From assembly GCA_023935145.1 (NCBI GenBank), contig CM043698.1, positions 18,789,001 through 18,853,000 of the forward strand: a stretch of 64,000 nucleotides of DNA, read 5' to 3'. A program made the position numbers and the translations under genes. Below, piece by piece: positions 11,532 through 23,744 of the stretch. Within the stretch, counting starts at the first letter, position 1. The number at the start of each line of letters is the position of its first letter. A model generated the notes under the pieces. The model did not search any database. It was not told the origin of the DNA and was given only the letters and a program-made list of their open reading frames with translations. This DNA comes from Bretschneidera sinensis (lineage: Eukaryota; Streptophyta; Magnoliopsida; Brassicales; Akaniaceae).

Positions 11532-12739
11532 GGCAAATGGAAACATAAAGAGGCTATGATGATAAATTTCTTGCCCAAAAGAGTGTTCATCAAGCATTGT
11601 GCGCAAGTACCCGTTTCTTGGCGGGGCAACCCGGATGGTCCGTGAAATTACCTTCTTGGCCTTTTCATGGGCAACCGGTCTCTTGCAGCCATGGCGGTGT
11701 CCTTTCCCTTTGCTTGTTCGTATTCAGATCTGAGCCTCCATCCCCCCCCCCTCTCCCCCCCCACAAATATACACACACCTCTTTTGATGCTCCTGCGTCA
11801 TGGTATACAGTCACCATTTATTTAATTTTGCAACGATTTAATGATTTGTTTGATTTTATGCTTTGTGGGTTTCTTTATACTAGATTTTCGTTTTGCCATT
11901 TTCCCCAAAAAATGATTTGTTTATGTATTTTGCTTTCGACATTTTCTAAGCAACCAAACGCATCATGATGTTGGAATTTGGTAAAGTTAAGTCAGACGCC
12001 CATGTGGTATACTACTGTGCGTGGCAAAAGGACAATGAGCCCCAAAATTAGATATCGGATTTTTATGATGACATTCCTTTTTCACGTTTTTTCTCCTAAA
12101 TTGCGAAAGGCCAACATAAGAATTGACCTAAGAGATGATCAAAAGCATGACCCTAAAAATATTGGGTTGAAAGCTCTTTTTTTTCACCCGTTAGATGAAA
12201 GGATTTGAACAACAAAACCCGGTTATCAATTGGACCTAAACAAAATTTCAATTCAATAATTTTGGCAATATGCAGAGTAGATTAAAAATTTCAATTCAAT
12301 AATTTTAAGCTCACTTTCATGCTTGAGAGATTATCGTTTAGACTTGGTTCAAGAGGAAACACTATTATCATAGAGTTGAATTTGAAAGCATTGATTTCTA
12401 ATTTTAGATTTGGATAATTTTTATTCACAATAATGAAAGAACTATGGTAATATTATTATAATTCTTAATCAAATATTGAACGTTTAATCTGAAGTAAGAA
12501 TCATTTGTAATAAAATTCGTATATTTAACCTTGTGGCACATCGATTTAATAACATTGATATAGATTCTTTTAAATAAGAGATTTAATGATACCATTTAAA
12601 TGAACTTATGAATCGGTATACTATAAGATATACACTAATTTTATAATAAGTGGTCTCCACCTGAGTTGGAATTTGGTAAGGTTAAGTCGTCACTCATGAC
12701 ACATATAAGCTAGTGTGACACCAATCCATCAGGGTGTAA

Positions 12740-13880
12740 TCAGAAGTGTTCATTAATTAATTAAAATTGATTAATCAAATCATTTTAAATTGTCTAAATA
12801 AAATAATTTTGTTAATTAATTAAATCGATATTAAATTGTTTAATCGAATAATGTTATCAATTATTCGATTTGTTGACGTTTAATTTTTTTATCTGTTTCG
12901 ACTTTTTACCCGATTAAAAAATTACTTCATTAATTAATACTAATATTAGTAATAATATGTTAAATATATAATATATATAATAAATTTAAAAACTCTAAGT
13001 ATATAAATAATGTTAGTTAACTAATAAAGTGATCCTATCGATCGAAGTCAATTCGATCAGTTAATTTTGATATATTTAAGTTAATTTAATCGAAATGGTT
13101 AAAAGAAAAAATTGACGAAAAAATCGATTAAAATTTTCAGCCGATCGTTTGAGCAGTCATAACCTCAATTATAGGAGAAGAGTCAACTTATATCACATAT
13201 ATTTACATATAATGTAATTCAAAAAATTATGTTTAAACCTAGTCGATGAGATTTTCTTTAATATAGTCATCTATTACATAAGACTTACAAATTCATTATA
13301 AAAAGTTTTTACCATTCTCATTAGAATATAGACAAACAATTCTGATTTTATTTTTTTTTCAAATAATGATTTTTTTTTTATAAAAAAAAGATAAAAGTCA
13401 AACTCCACTAAACAAGCACTAAAGTTTTCAATTTTGATCGTGTTTTAAGTTTTTAAGGGCGTTCATTAAATGGTTAAAACTGATTAACCAATTATTTTGA
13501 ACCATTTCAATTAAAACAGTTAAGTTAACTAGTGAAATCGATACTAAAACGATTAATCGAATAATATATATTGGTAATCGGTCGGTTGTCAATTTATTTT
13601 TAACCGTTTCATTCGTTTAACTGATTAATTAATTAATTAATACTAATATAAATAATATGTTAAATACAATATAATATAATAAATTAAAAAATATTAAGTA
13701 TAAATTAAATATTTAATATGTAATAAATTTTAAAAATTTATTTATATAAACAGTATCAATAACCGACCAAAACCAATTTGATCGATTAATGTGTTAAAAT
13801 GTTAATTCAATCCAAAAGATTAAAATAATTGAAGAAAAAAAAGGGTTAAATTTTTTAACGCACCTTTTGCACGCCTCTAC
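12740..13880. repeat. two direct copies of a 430-bp AT-rich repeat
   Basis: Copies at about 12740-13160 and 13451-13880 share, in order, gttcatta, gattaa(t/c)c, atcgaataat, attaattaatactaatat, aataatatgttaaata, (c/t)aat(t/t)cgatc and aaaagattaa. The outer ends of copy 2 (agggcgttc and gcacgcctc) look like an imperfect hAT-type terminal inversion. No ORF. Confidence 0.5.
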
Positions 13881-15353
13881 AAGTTTCAATCAAATATTCT
13901 TCCGGCATTCTCATTGTTGACAACATAATTTTGGCCTAATGATTAATTAGTGAATTAAGCTTTTGCTTCACAAAAAAAAAATGTATTTATTCCCATATAA
14001 TAATGATATTATATCATTATTAGGTTTTTGACATGCTTAAGAAGCTGCATTGCTGCAATGCATTATATATAACATGATTAAAGTATATCGATAATCTAAA
14101 ATGGTAAATGCGATTTAATTAGAGATATCATACTTTCTTAAAAAAGAGACTTAAAAGAGCTATCATAGACAGCCAGTATAATAAAATACAACTTCATTTC
14201 AACAATACTACTAAAAAAATCATAATATCATTTAAATTAACTAATTAAAAAGTTTATATATGCAAGAGAGAGCGCCAAGAACTTACTCCTAATAAACACA
14301 TAACAATTGCCAAGTTATTATTCTCTCCTATCTTTATTTTTAGTTTAGATTTTTTTTGAAACAATTATGATATTTTTTTTAATATTTTTGTTAATTTAAA
14401 ATTATGAAAAAATCGAAACTTATTTATTTTATAAAATAATATATATAAAAATAAATATTTTATTAATTTAACATTTATAACAAAAATTGATCATTTAATT
14501 TAATAAATAGTATATTTGGACAAACAATATGGACAAAAAAAGTATTAAAATCTCGTTTAATTGTATTATTAAACACAAGTCTTTTGTCATTATCAGATAA
14601 TTTGTGAATATATTGACATGGAACGTGGTGATCTCATGAAACTAATTCCGTGAGAGTTACCGCGAAACTGAGAAAGTTCATTTGTAATCACGATAAAATT
14701 AAATAATAACTGTTTCAAAATTTTTTAAAAAAATTAAATAATTAAATTACTACTTAATTTTTTTATGATTACTAATGAATTTTTTGATTTTGTGATAACC
14801 CCTACAAAATCATATCCGTGACATTACCATTCATAGTGCGTCTCTATATATATATATATATAAAATGATCCATGATTCAAATCTGTCATTTATAGGAAAT
14901 GAATTTAGAAGATTGGTGAGAGAACAAATTTGCCGCTACTTTAAGATAAAAATAAAAACAAAAATCCAAAACTGATTTATTATTTATTTATCTATTCTTC
15001 GTATTACTACAAAAAAATAATAAATAAAAAGTAAATGATCTATTTTGTCATTGTCGGGAGTCTCGTGATTATCATTCATTTCTATGGCCACCTAAAAAAC
15101 AGAAAAAATAAACTTCATTCTCAATTACTAAGACGGGGCATCTTCCAGCCATGGTCGGCCACCACACTATCCTGCCTTCTACGTAAAGTATTCTTGATTA
15201 CTATATTATCCTCGCCTCCAAGCCATGATCTCCAAAACTTTCCAACGAGTAATGACCAAGCTACCCTTCCCGTACGCAACCATTAAACCAATAAACAAAA
15301 TCCCACAGGGGCAATCATGTCAAACAAAGGAGTTGGACCAAGACAACAGTCCT

Positions 15354-16124
15354 TCACGATTGTGGAATGCAAAACGACGCCGTTACCGCAACGCTAGCAT
15401 GATCCTTACAACTCAATGCCTTAAGGAACTTCCAAGAACCCTTTCCGCCTGCTGAGCTCCGGTTAACCGGAGAAATCCTTCCGGGGTCTAGAGGAGGGAA
15501 CATCACCGATGGATTCCGCCGAAACTGTCGGCTTTTAATGTCTTTCAGCTCCATTTCTGGCGGGAACTTCACCATCCCAAACATAAACACATACCACCTT
15601 GGCTTAACCGTCGCCTTTTTAGCCGATATACTATCAGTTTTCCCTACACTCTTCAACGACGGATTCCTCTCGATATCGGATTCCGGAGAGGTATTACTCG
15701 AGCTTGATAATCGATGAAGCTTTCGAGAATTGAGTGAACGACTGTTTCTCATGAGCTTAGTACTGCTTGAACGAGATATCATCTTATTAGAGCTTTGTAA
15801 TTCCGACAGAGACTCTGATCTTCTGCGAAGAGCAATCTGTTTCTTGTCTTCTTTGTTTTGATGAGTAGAGGAGGGTACCGTTTGGTGTTTGAAGGGTACG
15901 AGTTTACCGCAGAAGATGATGTCATCAGCTGAACACATATTCTCAGAGCTGAGATCGGCGAGGAACTCGAAACACTCGGGAGGATCCGCCAATGATGATA
16001 TTTGTTTGTTTGAGAAATCAATATTGTTGTCGTTAGTATTACTGTGAAGTGGTAGGTCGCATAGAGAGAGTGCTTCATCTGCTTCTTCTGGGTCATGAAG
16101 GTGATCAATGCTTTCTTCTCCCAT
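15354..16124 (-). CDS. plant-specific protein of unknown function (256 aa), membrane-associated-kinase-regulator-like
   Basis: This single-exon frame gives MGEESIDHLHDPEEADEALS at its start. The frame stays open upstream to 16184, but that extra part is just FSLSLSLSFSFSLL from a CT/AG microsatellite, so I take the ATG at 16124. Visible landmarks are ECFEFLADLSSE and ADDIIFCGKLVPF at about residues 55-80, a basic serine-rich middle (RRRSESLSELQSS, SRSLNSRKLHRLSSSS), a KPRWYVFMFGMVKFPPEMEL block near residue 175, and a C-terminal FLKALSCKDHASVAV. There is no signal peptide or membrane span. The F-x-F plus ADD-x-x-FxG-K layout resembles small plant regulators of the MAKR/DUF1645 type, but I do not know this exact family's function. 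A TATA-like TATATATTAA lies 127 bp upstream. Confidence 0.8.
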   Translation of the reverse strand: MGEESIDHLHDPEEADEALSLCDLPLHSNTNDNNIDFSNKQISSLADPPECFEFLADLSSENMCSADDIIFCGKLVPFKHQTVPSSTHQNKEDKKQIALRRRSESLSELQSSNKMISRSSSTKLMRNSRSLNSRKLHRLSSSSNTSPESDIERNPSLKSVGKTDSISAKKATVKPRWYVFMFGMVKFPPEMELKDIKSRQFRRNPSVMFPPLDPGRISPVNRSSAGGKGSWKFLKALSCKDHASVAVTASFCIPQS

Positions 16125-16142
16125 ATTTTTTAGAAGGGAGAA

Positions 16143-16145
<3 letters not shown>

Positions 16146-16171
<26 letters not shown>
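16146..16171. repeat. AG microsatellite in the leader of the 15.4-kb gene
   Basis: An (AG)n run of about 26 bp just upstream of the chosen ATG. On the coding strand it is a CT-rich leader. Confidence 0.9.
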
Positions 16172-16173
<2 letters not shown>

Positions 16174-16250
16174 ATGAAAAACAAATGTAGAGAGGAGAAG
16201 GTTTTAACAAAGTTTTTTTCTAGATTGGGAACAAGTTCTGAAAGACATAA

Positions 16251-16260
16251 TTAATATATA
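16251..16260 (-). promoter_or_regulatory. possible TATA box for the 15.4-kb minus-strand gene
   Basis: On the minus strand the sequence reads TATATATTAA, about 127 bp before the ATG, at a reasonable distance given a CT-rich leader. The region is AT-rich, so chance is possible. Confidence 0.35.
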
Positions 16261-17490
16261 TACATAAAGAGAAGCGAAGGAGAAGACTGTTTTTTTTTTT
16301 TAAAGAAAAATAATGATTTCTAGATTAATTAAGAAAACATATATGGCATATTGAGAATGCAAGTCCAGACAAGGTTAAGGTGAGAATGAAATACTACGCG
16401 GAATAAAGAATATGTTAAATACAAGTTTGTTACGGTGACATTCATTTTTATTATGAATTTGATATTCATTTCGATTCTCAAATAGAAAAGATTCCAATCC
16501 GAACGGAGCCAAACTACAATAACAATTATAAAGAGATAAAATCTATATATTTATCAAATGTTAAAATTTTAAACATGCTGATGGAGGGGGATCATGGCTT
16601 TATTTGTCCTCAAATTAGGTCCATCAATGTTTATATTTGGACAAAACTTATATGAAATTCCTTACATAAAATTCGTGAAGTTTTTTTTTAAAGTTTTTAT
16701 GTTTACGACAACGAAATTAATAATTGTAACATATCATTTAAAATATATTCATAAGAATTTTATATTTACAAAAAAAATCAACATTTATTTATTTTTTTAT
16801 TTTATTTTTTGTTTGGAGTCTATATGATGTGAATATTTCGGCCTTGTTACAATTTTCTTGTTTACACCTTCTAGAAGATGAGAGAGACAGATAGAGAAAC
16901 GTAAGGAACAACGGCAAGCATCTAGAAACACCAACACAACGAGGGAATAGAGAGTTGAATTGTAAACGAAGACCTGCTAAAATGGTCAGTTATGGGGTTT
17001 TCTATCCCCAATTTGAAGAACTTCCGGCTAACTTTTGGATACTTGCAGCTGTATTTTGGTGGTTAAAGTTCCTTTTTATGCTCTAGAACGTTTATAGCTT
17101 CACTAATAATTTTTCTTTTTCTTAAACAAGAGAGTTGTGAGACGTATTCATCTAGGTATCTGTGATTCGATATTATTCGATGATATGAAAAAGAGAAAAA
17201 TTATTTTCATTGAATGGAGTTTGATCGATACTTCTATCCATGCAATTGTTATAACTCTAATCTAAACAATTTTTTTTTTTTAAAGTTATGAATTTTAGTC
17301 CTCTAACTTAACCCTTTCTTTGGACAATCCATACAAAATAGAATAAGTGTCACCAAAATCAATTTAAAAGGAGACAAAATAATTTTTTAGAACCCCAAAT
17401 TGATTAAATGTCACATTTTTATTAATAGAGTTTTGAGTGTCTAATTCGGATGTTAAAAAAAATGGGTTGAATGTTACTGTTCTTTTGGTG

Positions 17491-17562
17491 TGCATCCGAT
17501 AGGAATTGAACCTATAAATTTGCCAATTATGAGTTGGGCTTTAAGCATTCAACTATGGATGC
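17491..17562 (-). pseudogene. trnI-CAU: plastid tRNA-Ile(CAU) pseudogene in nuclear plastid DNA
   Basis: On the minus strand the sequence starts GCATCCATAGTTGAATG, carries the anticodon-arm words CCAACTCATAATTGG and ends with AGGTTCAATTCCTA and GGATGC. This is the plastid trnI-CAU pattern with a CAU anticodon, whose first base is modified to lysidine in the organelle. It has several substitutions, mostly C to T or G to A, and lacks two bases before the anticodon stem (AAAGCCCAAC instead of AAAGCGCCCAAC). It is therefore not expected to act as a tRNA. Confidence 0.85.
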
Positions 17563-17815
17563 TTATCAGAGATCCTCGTACACGGTGAATAACCAAATTC
17601 CAATTGAAATAAAATCTTTAAGATAAATCAATGCAGTTTAGAAGGAATCAATGAAATGACATAAATTCAAATCTTGGATTTTCTAATTAAGAGAGATAAA
17701 AAATTCTCACTATTTTTTTATTCAACGATATCTTTTATTCACCAGTTTTGATCACTATTTTCAATTATCAGAATGTGTTTTTATAATTTTTAGGAAGCTC
17801 CATTGATAAATTGTG
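17563..17815 (+). pseudogene. ycf2: plastid trnI-ycf2 spacer and 5' end of ycf2, decayed nuclear copy
   Basis: Directly after the trnI relic come words of the plastid spacer (cagagatcctcgtacacgg, ataaccaaattccaattg, ttagaaggaatcaatga). The start of ycf2 follows at 17651, with FKSWIF and LREI.NSHYF recognisable but TGA/TAA stops in the frame. Similarity fades after about 17715 and is lost near 17815. Gene order and orientation (trnI minus, ycf2 plus) match plastid DNA. Confidence 0.8.
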
Positions 17816-18169
17816 TACTTTATCAAACAAAATTGTTGTAACAAGTGAAAAAATAAAGTTTTAGGACATGGCAGAAGTATTTATCCCTTGATCACCAAGT
17901 CTAGCTTTCGTTTCATTACTTATTAGTAACTCAAAATTGTCGTCTTAGGAATTTAATAAAGAACCAAATTAAAGAATTTAATACCTAGGAAAAAAAATTA
18001 TAAATCTTTGGAATTGATTTTGGGGACGTTGAATATCCTGATTTATAGGATAGGAATGTCAACTTGTAATTCAGACCTAATGCCTAATACTGTATCTAGT
18101 AGGGGATTTTTCAATCGGAGCCATGAATATTACTCCATTTTGAAGGCATAAAAATCAAATCATTTTATT

Positions 18170-18475
18170 ATTGAATGAGATCTTAAAATTATGCTCAATT
18201 AACTTATCGAGAGCTCGAATATATTAAAATTTGATTTGAAATTTTTTTAACAATTTAATAAGGTATTATCAAACTCGAACCAATATTTATATTAATATTA
18301 ATATTAATACTTTTATTTATTAAAATTAAAAGCATATTCGAATTCGAATGGATAATTCAAGATTTAGGTTCGAACTTTAACTCAAATATATTCGCTGGTT
18401 AATGAGCTCAAGCTTGATCTATCAGAAAATTGATCGAGTTCGAACCCAAATTTTGAGCTCCTATAGACGTTATTT
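18170..18475. repeat. dispersed repeat rich in GAGCTCG/TTCGAAC, copy 2
   Basis: It shares the palindromic word style (gagctcgaat, ttcgaattcgaat, gagctcaagcttg, gagttcgaac) with the block at 3940-4330. Non-coding. Confidence 0.35.
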
Positions 18476-19830
18476 TTTGTTTTGAAAAATATTTATTTTT
18501 TTTATGAATTTAAAATTATTGATACCTAAATATACCTATAATAGAGCTAGCTAGCACGTGCTTTAATTTTCTATGGTTTAGAATCATGTGATTTGTGCTT
18601 AATTTGTTTTTGGAATTTCAACTTTCAAGCCAAGTGCAATATACATTTTAGGTATGTAAAGTTATGTTTTGGGATTCCAACAGTACTGTTGGGAATTAAG
18701 CCTTATCAATTATAATGTTGTGGCCTTCTTTTCTATATGAAGACAATAAGAATGCTAGCTGATATTATTAGTGAAATTCCATCTAACTCCAAGATGTTTA
18801 GATCTTTTATTTGCATATTTTAAATATTTTTAAGTAATATGTAATTTTGAAAATTATTTTAATGGTTAGTAACACTATCTTTATTTTTTTATGAATATTA
18901 TTGAAAAATTAAAAGTTCTAATAGGGTTTAGAGAACCATGTGATTTGCAAAAAAAATATAAAGAGTTATTAGGAATTACGGAGTACATATTTTGTACATG
19001 GGACACAATCAGAATTGTATATATAAAGATGTAAACTTGTCATACTATGAATATAAGTTAACTAATTGAGATGTTTCGTTACATTAGATATTAGAAAAAC
19101 TCTATTAAAGTTCATCATGGACTTGGTGGCTCGTCCCAATCCAATTCTCAATTTTACAGGTTTGAGTAAAATGGTAGGCCCAATTTTTTTTCTTGGTCGG
19201 ACTTTGGATTATGTAAAAAATCTCTAGCACAACCCAACTTGATCTGAAAGTAATAATAAGGTAAAAAAATAAATAGATCATTGAGATTTCACACATATAC
19301 ATATGTTTATTTCATCATTTAATTTTTAATTTGTGTTTATTTGATCTTACAAAAGTTGATCTTGTTTAATTGAGTTATTCCGTCCACGTGATTTTTCATA
19401 AATTGTTCACATGTCTATTTAAAAACCGATTCCGTGTAAAGTAGTGGAGATCGTGAAAGAATTTTAATGAAAATGATCCAAATAGACGAAATCAAGTTTC
19501 ATAATATCAAATAGAGATGAATTAAAAATCGAAAGACGAAATAAACACGTGTGAAACCTCATGGCTCTATTATTTTTTTTCTTAATAATAATTATATTTG
19601 AAAATAATACTTATGATTATTCATAATGAGAATATATAGAAATATATAAATTTAAAAATAATAAATAAATAAATGTTTCAATTTTATTTTATATAATTTA
19701 TAATGATAAAATAATTTTTATGAAAAAATGATATGGAGCCAATGGAAGGGCTTAGTGGCCAAGCCCAATTTTAAGACATTAACTAGCAACCGGCCATACT
19801 TGTGCGAATGTTGACAACTTGACAAAACAA

Positions 19831-20071
19831 ATGCTTGGAATTCGATCCTCACTCCGTCACTCACACAGGCTAGCCCCCAACTTTAACAAATCAGTTTCTT
19901 CAACATTTCTCGACAAAAATCTCCAATGCTCTCTCCTCAAGCATCATCAACACAGACCCTATAGCTACAACAAACTCCAAATCCATTTCTCAATGGCAAA
20001 CACCGTCATAGCTGTTTCAACTAAAGGACCAGTCACTCATGTCATCTTCGATATGGACGGTCTTTTCCTCG
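19831..20071 (+). CDS. GPP2: GPP-like gene exon 1 (transit-peptide-like extension and HAD motif I)
   Basis: The exon ends CTCG|GTAATT, phase 1. Codons just before the donor give the catalytic FDMDG, in which the first Asp is the phospho-acceptor. The leading 54 residues are poor in acidic residues and rich in S, R, K and H. Confidence 0.8.
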
Positions 20072-21579
20072 GTAATTTTATCAAACATTTGCCTTTTTTT
20101 TTTCTTTTCTACAGATCTTATATTGTTCTTGTGAATCTAGGCAAGTCCATAGTTACTGGAAATTAGTCCTAACGCTTAACTAACTTGTTTATGTATTAAC
20201 AATGTCGATCAAGACAACACTCGAAATGCATTTAGAGCCTTGAAATCTTGAAGTATGCTTGTAAAAGAAATCAACGAGTCCTCGTCTAATTTGACGGAAG
20301 CGTGTAACTACGTGTAATAGCAGATGCGTAGAACTTTAAGTTATTAATCTGTTGATTAACTTTTGATTTGATTGGGGCCTTTAGTAACAGTGACGGCAGA
20401 AATGTAGAATTATAAGTTGCTGATTTATGCTGTAAAATTTAAATATAATAAAAAAGTGCAGAAGATGAGAAAAGAGCCGAGCATGAAGATTTAGGTTGTT
20501 ACATGCGTAGTAGAAATGTCCAGAGGACTAGATATCCCATTCTCTCAACTAAAGATGAAACAAAAAAAAAAATCTGTTTTATAACCAAGTTTTTCAAGTG
20601 AACATGGAAATATGATAGACCCCAATTAACACTTCTTCGAACACATTTATTATTTGCATTTTATGTTTTTCTTTCAAAAGTCTGTTGAGTTCATATATTT
20701 GAATTGTAAATTTTGTTTATTTGCAATTTTGTTTAAGTTGTGGTATGCCTTCTTCTTGTACTTGTTTAAGGTTTTATCTTTGATAAGCTACAATTGATAG
20801 TTAAAATTATTACAATACTTAATGACCAGCTTTGTTTTGGGCTAAGGGAGAGATGGCAAAAGATCTGATCTGACCTGACATGTGTCATAAGGACAATATG
20901 TATTCATATTGGACCATAGGTCGTATGGCATAACACAAACTGTCCCTTGCATAACTAGGACTAGAACGGAGGTCCTTTTGATATCTAAAGCCTTTTTGAG
21001 GCACATGATTCACACCAAATATCGTTGGCAACTATCGCAATCACATGCTATCTCGTAGCATGTTTTTACTTTCTAAATACCTCTCCTACATATAAGCGCT
21101 GCGATAGTGCCTGATGATAACCTGGCAATCCAGATACCCCTTGCTGTACTAGATATGAGGACTCATTAATATTATCTTGGGAGTCGGAGATCATTAATGA
21201 GTTCAGCTAAGATCCCCTTAGTTCCTCATGCCAGTAAATCAACCCTCTGCTATCGGATCTTTAAGTACTTTGAGAATGCTACATTTTCCCTTCAGCTGTG
21301 ATCCTTGGTCTAGTTAGCCACATTATTACTCCTTTTCTTAGGTGTACATATCCTAGAACAACGTGTAATCATTTGCGTATGCTTTGGATGCATAGCACAA
21401 ATCCCTTGTTAGGGTATATTTTGTGGTAATTTTCTCAAGTATGTTCTTGGATTGAAAGGGGGATCATTTTTTGGGTCCCACCAAGTGATCATCGAATTTC
21501 CAAATAATAAAATGGGGTTCTTCATTCATGCAGTTATCATCTGTTCATCGAATTTCCTTAAGTGTCGATTATTTATACA

Positions 21580-21650
21580 TAGGCTGGCACCCCCTTGGTG
21601 CTTTGGAGTTTGAATACTGTACTATTTTCTCATTATAAAAACAAATACAG
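21580..21650 (+). mobile_element. LINE 3'-end fragment
   Basis: It has the tail motif GGCACCCCCTTGGTGC, followed by an A/T-rich run, as at the ends of the other LINE copies in this intron. I see no coding part upstream. Boundaries are uncertain. Confidence 0.45.
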
Positions 21651-23159
21651 TCAATTAGCTCCAAGGGACCCAAATGTTGATTGCAAAGCCACTAGGCCAG
21701 TTTTATTTTTTGATTAGTAAGCAACATATTCCAATGAGACAGGCAACCAAAATGATCGCCACTATGTTAATTGTCATGTTTTCTTTATTTGGTTTTTTAA
21801 TAAGCAAGCACTGGGTTATATTTCTTTTGGACAGCAGATTATGTTTCCTTTTGGTTTTTGAGACACGGTGGTTAAGGTCTCAGTTTCTTCTTCAAAAGTT
21901 CAGTGTCTATTCCAGATATCTTCTTTAATTCTTGTGGTTGAAAGTTGAAACTGATGACATCTTCCCCCACCAAGCATGCTCATATTATCAATATTTTCTG
22001 TTGTAGAATGGATAATGCTTCTCTTTCTCTCTAGGTTCTTTTTGTTCTAGGCTCAATTAGGTAGCTGAAATTTTTGAGGTCTTCTTTCCTGAAAGGTTTC
22101 TCTGGTACTTGTCAAGCTTCACATTTACATAGTTGATACTTGACACTGCTCAGGATTTGTTAAGGTAAATTGTTTGTTCTGGTGCATATTGGTGGGTTGC
22201 CATAAAAAATTATTGGTTAGCACTGAGAAGTGGCAATTATAGGTTTTCACTATATTATTCGGACTTGGGTACCAAATCAAGTGTGACTACTTGCCTAACT
22301 ATCTTATTCATCTACTTCCATTAGTTCCATAGATTACCTATTAATTAGGAATGTCCAATGGCAATGCCTTTACTAATGTCATATCGTGTTGAGTTGAGTA
22401 TTTGAAGGTAAAGTGAAGAGTTAAAGCATTTTATTCTGTGGGTGCAAGATGTTTAGAAATGAGTAGGTTGCATCCAAACTTGTCTTTTGCTTCCTCACGT
22501 TCATTTCGCCTTTTTAATTTTTTTTCTTTTTCTAATTTGTTGGAACAACCCATGAGATTTTGACTCAATACTATTTAGGAACCCTCTCTGCTACTATTTC
22601 ATGTGTTATTCAGTGCTAATAGATTGATTAGAATTGTCATTTACTTTGACCTATAATATTGATTGCTTGTATCATTTTCTTCAGTGAGCCCAGAAACACA
22701 ATGTTGTTTTGTGATAATCATGGTTGGAGTATGAAAGATGCTCTTCTTTAGGTTTAAATTCTTGTTGTTAGCGTTCCTGTTTGCAAATTAAAAGAATATA
22801 CAATTTGTGAGCTGAATTTTCTTATAATTAAAAGGAAAAAAATGGTATTCATGGGAACAATATTAAGACTGAGGGGAACACTGCATCTTTGAAAGCAATA
22901 AACACCACAAATTTTGATTTGTCGACCTTATTGCTGTAGGAAACCTTTCCTGGGGAGGTAGTCATTGATAGATATGATGAAAAGGCAGATTTTCAGCTTC
23001 CCTTAAATTTGAAGGAATGAAGCGAAAAGGAACCTGCAGCCTTCTTGCTAATTTGCATGCCTTTACAAATTTGTGGTATATTTTGTTAGTTGAGAAGCAT
23101 TAGATCAAAGCTGGCATGTGGATAATAATTTTCCTTTCTTACTTAACATTAGATGTAGA

Positions 23160-23738
23160 CCGGTTGGACAAAGGAAGCCAAACAATCACCCCTGAGGTCA
23201 GTTAAATTAGAGAAAATTGAAGCCATTTTTTGGTAACATCTACTGGGAGAAGGTGACTTTGAGTAGAGAAGATAGGGTGAAATGGGCATTGAAGAGGTTT
23301 GGTTGCTTTGATGTGAAGTCCTTATGTAAGGCCTTTGTTTAGAACTCCAATGTAGAGGGAAGTGATCCTTTTCTGTTGAAAGAGATTTCATGTGCTCTAT
23401 TGAAAGTTTCTCTTTTTGCTTGGGAGGCTACTTGAGTTGGACCTTAACTACTGATAATCTTCAAAGAAGGGAAAAGATTCTTGTTAATCGATGTTACCTT
23501 TGCAAGCAAGATGCTGAGTCCATCAATCGCCGTTTGTTGAGATGTTCTTGGACTAGTCAATCGTGGGAGATGGGCTATGCGGTCCATCAATCACGTTTGG
23601 TTTAGTTGCCAATTTTTTTTAATGAAGAGAAGCTTCCAGAATTTATAGAGATTTTGATTTGTAAATGATTTTTTTTAATTGAGTTTGCACCCCCTTGGTG
23701 CACTTAGTGAATACATTTTTTATTTATAAAAAAAAATT
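23160..23738 (+). mobile_element. LINE 3' fragment (zf-RVT region), plus strand
   Basis: In broken frames it reads SREDRVKWALKRFGCF, KVSLFAWEAT, NLQRREKILVNRCYLC and LLRCSWTSQSWEMG, the zinc-binding C-terminus of plant L1-type ORF2. It ends with TTGCACCCCCTTGGTGC (23686 onward) and an A-run at 23729-23738. Confidence 0.8.
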
Positions 23739-23744
23739 AGAGAT

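Larger units (their letters stand above)
8325..15353. other. 7-kb intergenic region, no gene recognised
   Basis: No convincing coding sequence. A small three-fold repeat of gtgattcaacttcact lies at 9670-9755. Bases 9892-10275 hold an open minus frame that I do not recognise. Bases 11560-11760 are relatively GC-rich (gcgcaagtacccgtttcttgg) and end in a C13-type tract at 11741-11761. This could be a transcript or promoter region, but no product is recognisable. The rest (12200-15000) is AT-rich and contains the repeats listed separately. Confidence 0.5.
16272..19800. other. intergenic region, no gene apart from a plastid insert
   Basis: Mostly AT-rich non-coding DNA. It contains the plastid-derived segment at 17491-17815 and the GAGCTC-rich repeat at 18170-18475. 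I see no other gene, RNA or defined element. Confidence 0.5.

Noticed and set aside
16125..16184. Upstream in-frame ATG of the 15.4-kb gene giving a signal-peptide-like FSLSLSLSFSFSLL
   Set aside because: It is the translation of a CT/AG microsatellite. The downstream MGEESIDHL is the more credible start.
17491..17562. A functional nuclear tRNA gene
   Set aside because: It matches plastid trnI-CAU with missing bases, is followed by ycf2 sequence and has no termination T-run typical of Pol III genes.
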